A stretch of DNA of 6,682 nucleotides, taken from assembly GCA_938021455.1 (NCBI GenBank), contig CALIGP010000258.1, positions 1 through 6,682 on the forward strand, in the 5' to 3' direction. Position 1 is the first letter of the stretch, and every line of letters begins with the position of its first letter. This DNA comes from an uncultured Lewinella sp. GTDB lineage: Bacteria > Bacteroidota > Bacteroidia > Chitinophagales > Saprospiraceae. The notes beneath the pieces were generated by a model. It saw only the letters and a list, made by a program, of their open reading frames with translations, was not told where the DNA came from and ran no database searches. This document shows, piece after piece, positions 5,817 to 6,682 of the stretch. Made by a program: the position numbers and the translations under genes.

Positions 5817-6476
5817 ATGAAAGCGCAATCCAACAAATTTAAATCCAACGGGGAAGCTCCTCCCATGTTTGAGAATAAATTTCTCAATCGGCTGACGCAG
5901 ACCCATATCGCTACTCCGATCGTAATCTTCTTCGTTTACGCCATCGGTCTATTGTGGTATACCGCCGTGAAAACAGACTTGACCTTCCTAACGGTGGCCT
6001 TCGTGTTCCTGGCCGGAACCCTTGGCTTCACTTTTATGGAGTATGTCGTTCATCGCTGGGTATATCACCCACCGCACGGTGCCTCCGAAGAGTATAAGGA
6101 GATGACCTACAATATGCATGGTTTTCACCATGACTACCCGAAGGATAAGAAGCGGTTGGCTATGCCGCCAATCCTGGCCATCATCATTGCTACTTCTCTA
6201 CTTTTTCTCTTCGAATTGGTGCTCGGGCAATACTCCTTCTCCTATCTGGCGGGCTTTGTGGTGGGTTACGCTATGTATCTCGTTGTTCACTACACGGTAC
6301 ATATGTACCCTCCGCCAAAGAACTTCCTAAAGGCGCTTTGGGTAAACCACGCCCTTCATCACTACAGTGAAGATGACATTCTGTTTGGTGTCTCTCAACC
6401 ATTGTGGGACTATGTGTTTCGCACAATGCCTAAAAGTGCCAATGATAAAAAGCGAGGAGTGGAAATAGTCAAATAG
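5817..6476 (+). CDS. Fatty acid hydroxylase / sterol desaturase family membrane protein
   Basis: A 219-residue integral membrane protein with the histidine clusters of the di-iron fatty acid hydroxylase superfamily: HRWVYH (H79, H84), HGFHH (H101, H104, H105), HYTVH (H158, H162) and HALHH (H178, H181, H182). Hydrophobic segments at about 30-50, 54-76, 117-137 and 140-160 give four membrane passes, placing the clusters on the cytoplasmic side as in FA2H/Scs7-type enzymes. The spacing and the short length without a cytochrome b5 domain resemble bacterial relatives of fatty acid 2-hydroxylase, so lipid acyl hydroxylation, possibly of sphingolipids, is a reasonable inference; carotenoid or sterol substrates cannot be excluded. 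ATG 5817 gives a polar 16-residue leader; ATG 5865 (M17) is an alternative start. The final codons (GTC AAA TAG) are the first unit of the repeat array that follows, so the C-terminal residues may have been altered by the array. No promoter was recognised in the 75 bases upstream. Confidence 0.88.
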   Translation: MKAQSNKFKSNGEAPPMFENKFLNRLTQTHIATPIVIFFVYAIGLLWYTAVKTDLTFLTVAFVFLAGTLGFTFMEYVVHRWVYHPPHGASEEYKEMTYNMHGFHHDYPKDKKRLAMPPILAIIIATSLLFLFELVLGQYSFSYLAGFVVGYAMYLVVHYTVHMYPPPKNFLKALWVNHALHHYSEDDILFGVSQPLWDYVFRTMPKSANDKKRGVEIVK

Positions 6477-6653
6477 TTAAACAGTCAAATAGTCAAACAG
6501 TCTGGTAGTCAAAGAGTAGCTGCCGCTGATTTCAGGCTCGCTCCGCTCGTGACTACTTGGCTCCCTGACTCTTTTCCTCCAACATGCGGTAGCTACTATT
6601 TGACTCTCTGACTACCTGACTACCTGACTACCTGACTACCTGACTCCCCCCCC
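6468..6653. repeat. Fold-back array of 8-nt GTCAAATA / GTAGTCAG repeats
   Basis: On the left, consecutive 8-mers run GTCAAATA (6468), GTTAAACA (6476), GTCAAATA (6484), GTCAAACA (6492), GTCTGGTA (6500) and GTCAAAGA (6508), then GTAGCTGCCGC (6516-6526). On the right, in reverse complement, GCGGTAGCTACTATTTGACTC (6586-6606) mirrors the left inner end at 18 of 21 positions. It is followed by four perfect CTGACTAC copies (6608-6639), a variant CTGACTCC (6640-6647) and a run of eight C (6646-6653). The central 59 bases contain CGCTCCGCTCG (6539-6549), close to CGCTTCGCTTG in the terminator at 3956-3966. The first unit carries the stop codon of the hydroxylase gene (TAG 6474-6476). The remaining bases to 6682 hold only a 10-bp palindrome GCTGCGCAGC (6655-6664); no gene is visible there. 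Confidence 0.85.
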
Positions 6654-6682
6654 AGCTGCGCAGCAGCGTGCCCTGTACATGC

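Noticed and set aside
6468..6653. CRISPR array or insertion sequence end
   Set aside because: 8-nt contiguous units without spacers, no transposase frame, and no visible target duplication.

Overview
The window looks like an ordinary chromosomal stretch from a Bacteroidota bacterium, probably Saprospiria (Lewinella-like). This is an inference, not a database match. It rests on -7 boxes of the TAnnTTTG type a few tens of bases upstream of starts, little Shine-Dalgarno sequence, and protein families common in that phylum (serine hydrolase fused to TPR repeats, Bateman-less cystathionine beta-synthase-like enzyme, small secreted beta-rich proteins, short fatty-acid-hydroxylase-like membrane protein). 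No transposase, phage gene, CRISPR array, tRNA or rRNA was seen.

Layout: (1-794) C-terminal part of a beta-lactamase-fold serine hydrolase with TPR repeats, cut by the window edge. (831-1325) AT-richer four-helix membrane protein of unknown function. (1449-2693) FAD-dependent amine-oxidase/protoporphyrinogen-oxidase-like flavoprotein starting with GTG behind a good Bacteroidota promoter. (2683-2832) a 15-nt-period repeat array folded back on itself by a 26-bp near-perfect inverted repeat; it supplies the flavoprotein stop codon and ends one base before the next ATG. (2834-3325) O6-alkylguanine-DNA alkyltransferase. (3491-3949) small secreted protein. (3949-4018) terminator and short repeats between convergent genes. 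(4024-4449, minus) Nudix hydrolase. (4452-4625) a probable 57-codon small gene with an internally duplicated motif, starting two bases from the Nudix start in the opposite direction. (4656-5741) PLP-dependent cystathionine beta-synthase/cysteine synthase-like enzyme. (5817-6476) di-iron membrane fatty acid hydroxylase/sterol desaturase family protein. (6468-6653) a second fold-back array with 8-nt period, again supplying the stop codon of the gene before it.

The genes do not form one pathway. They read as housekeeping and accessory singletons: alkylation repair, nucleotide-derivative hydrolysis, sulfur amino acid metabolism and lipid modification. The features most worth a second look are the two fold-back arrays built from related GTAG-containing units at gene 3' ends, the small gene at 4452-4625 whose two motif copies differ mostly at synonymous positions, and a C-terminal QGSLF on the alkyltransferase that resembles a sliding-clamp-binding motif.
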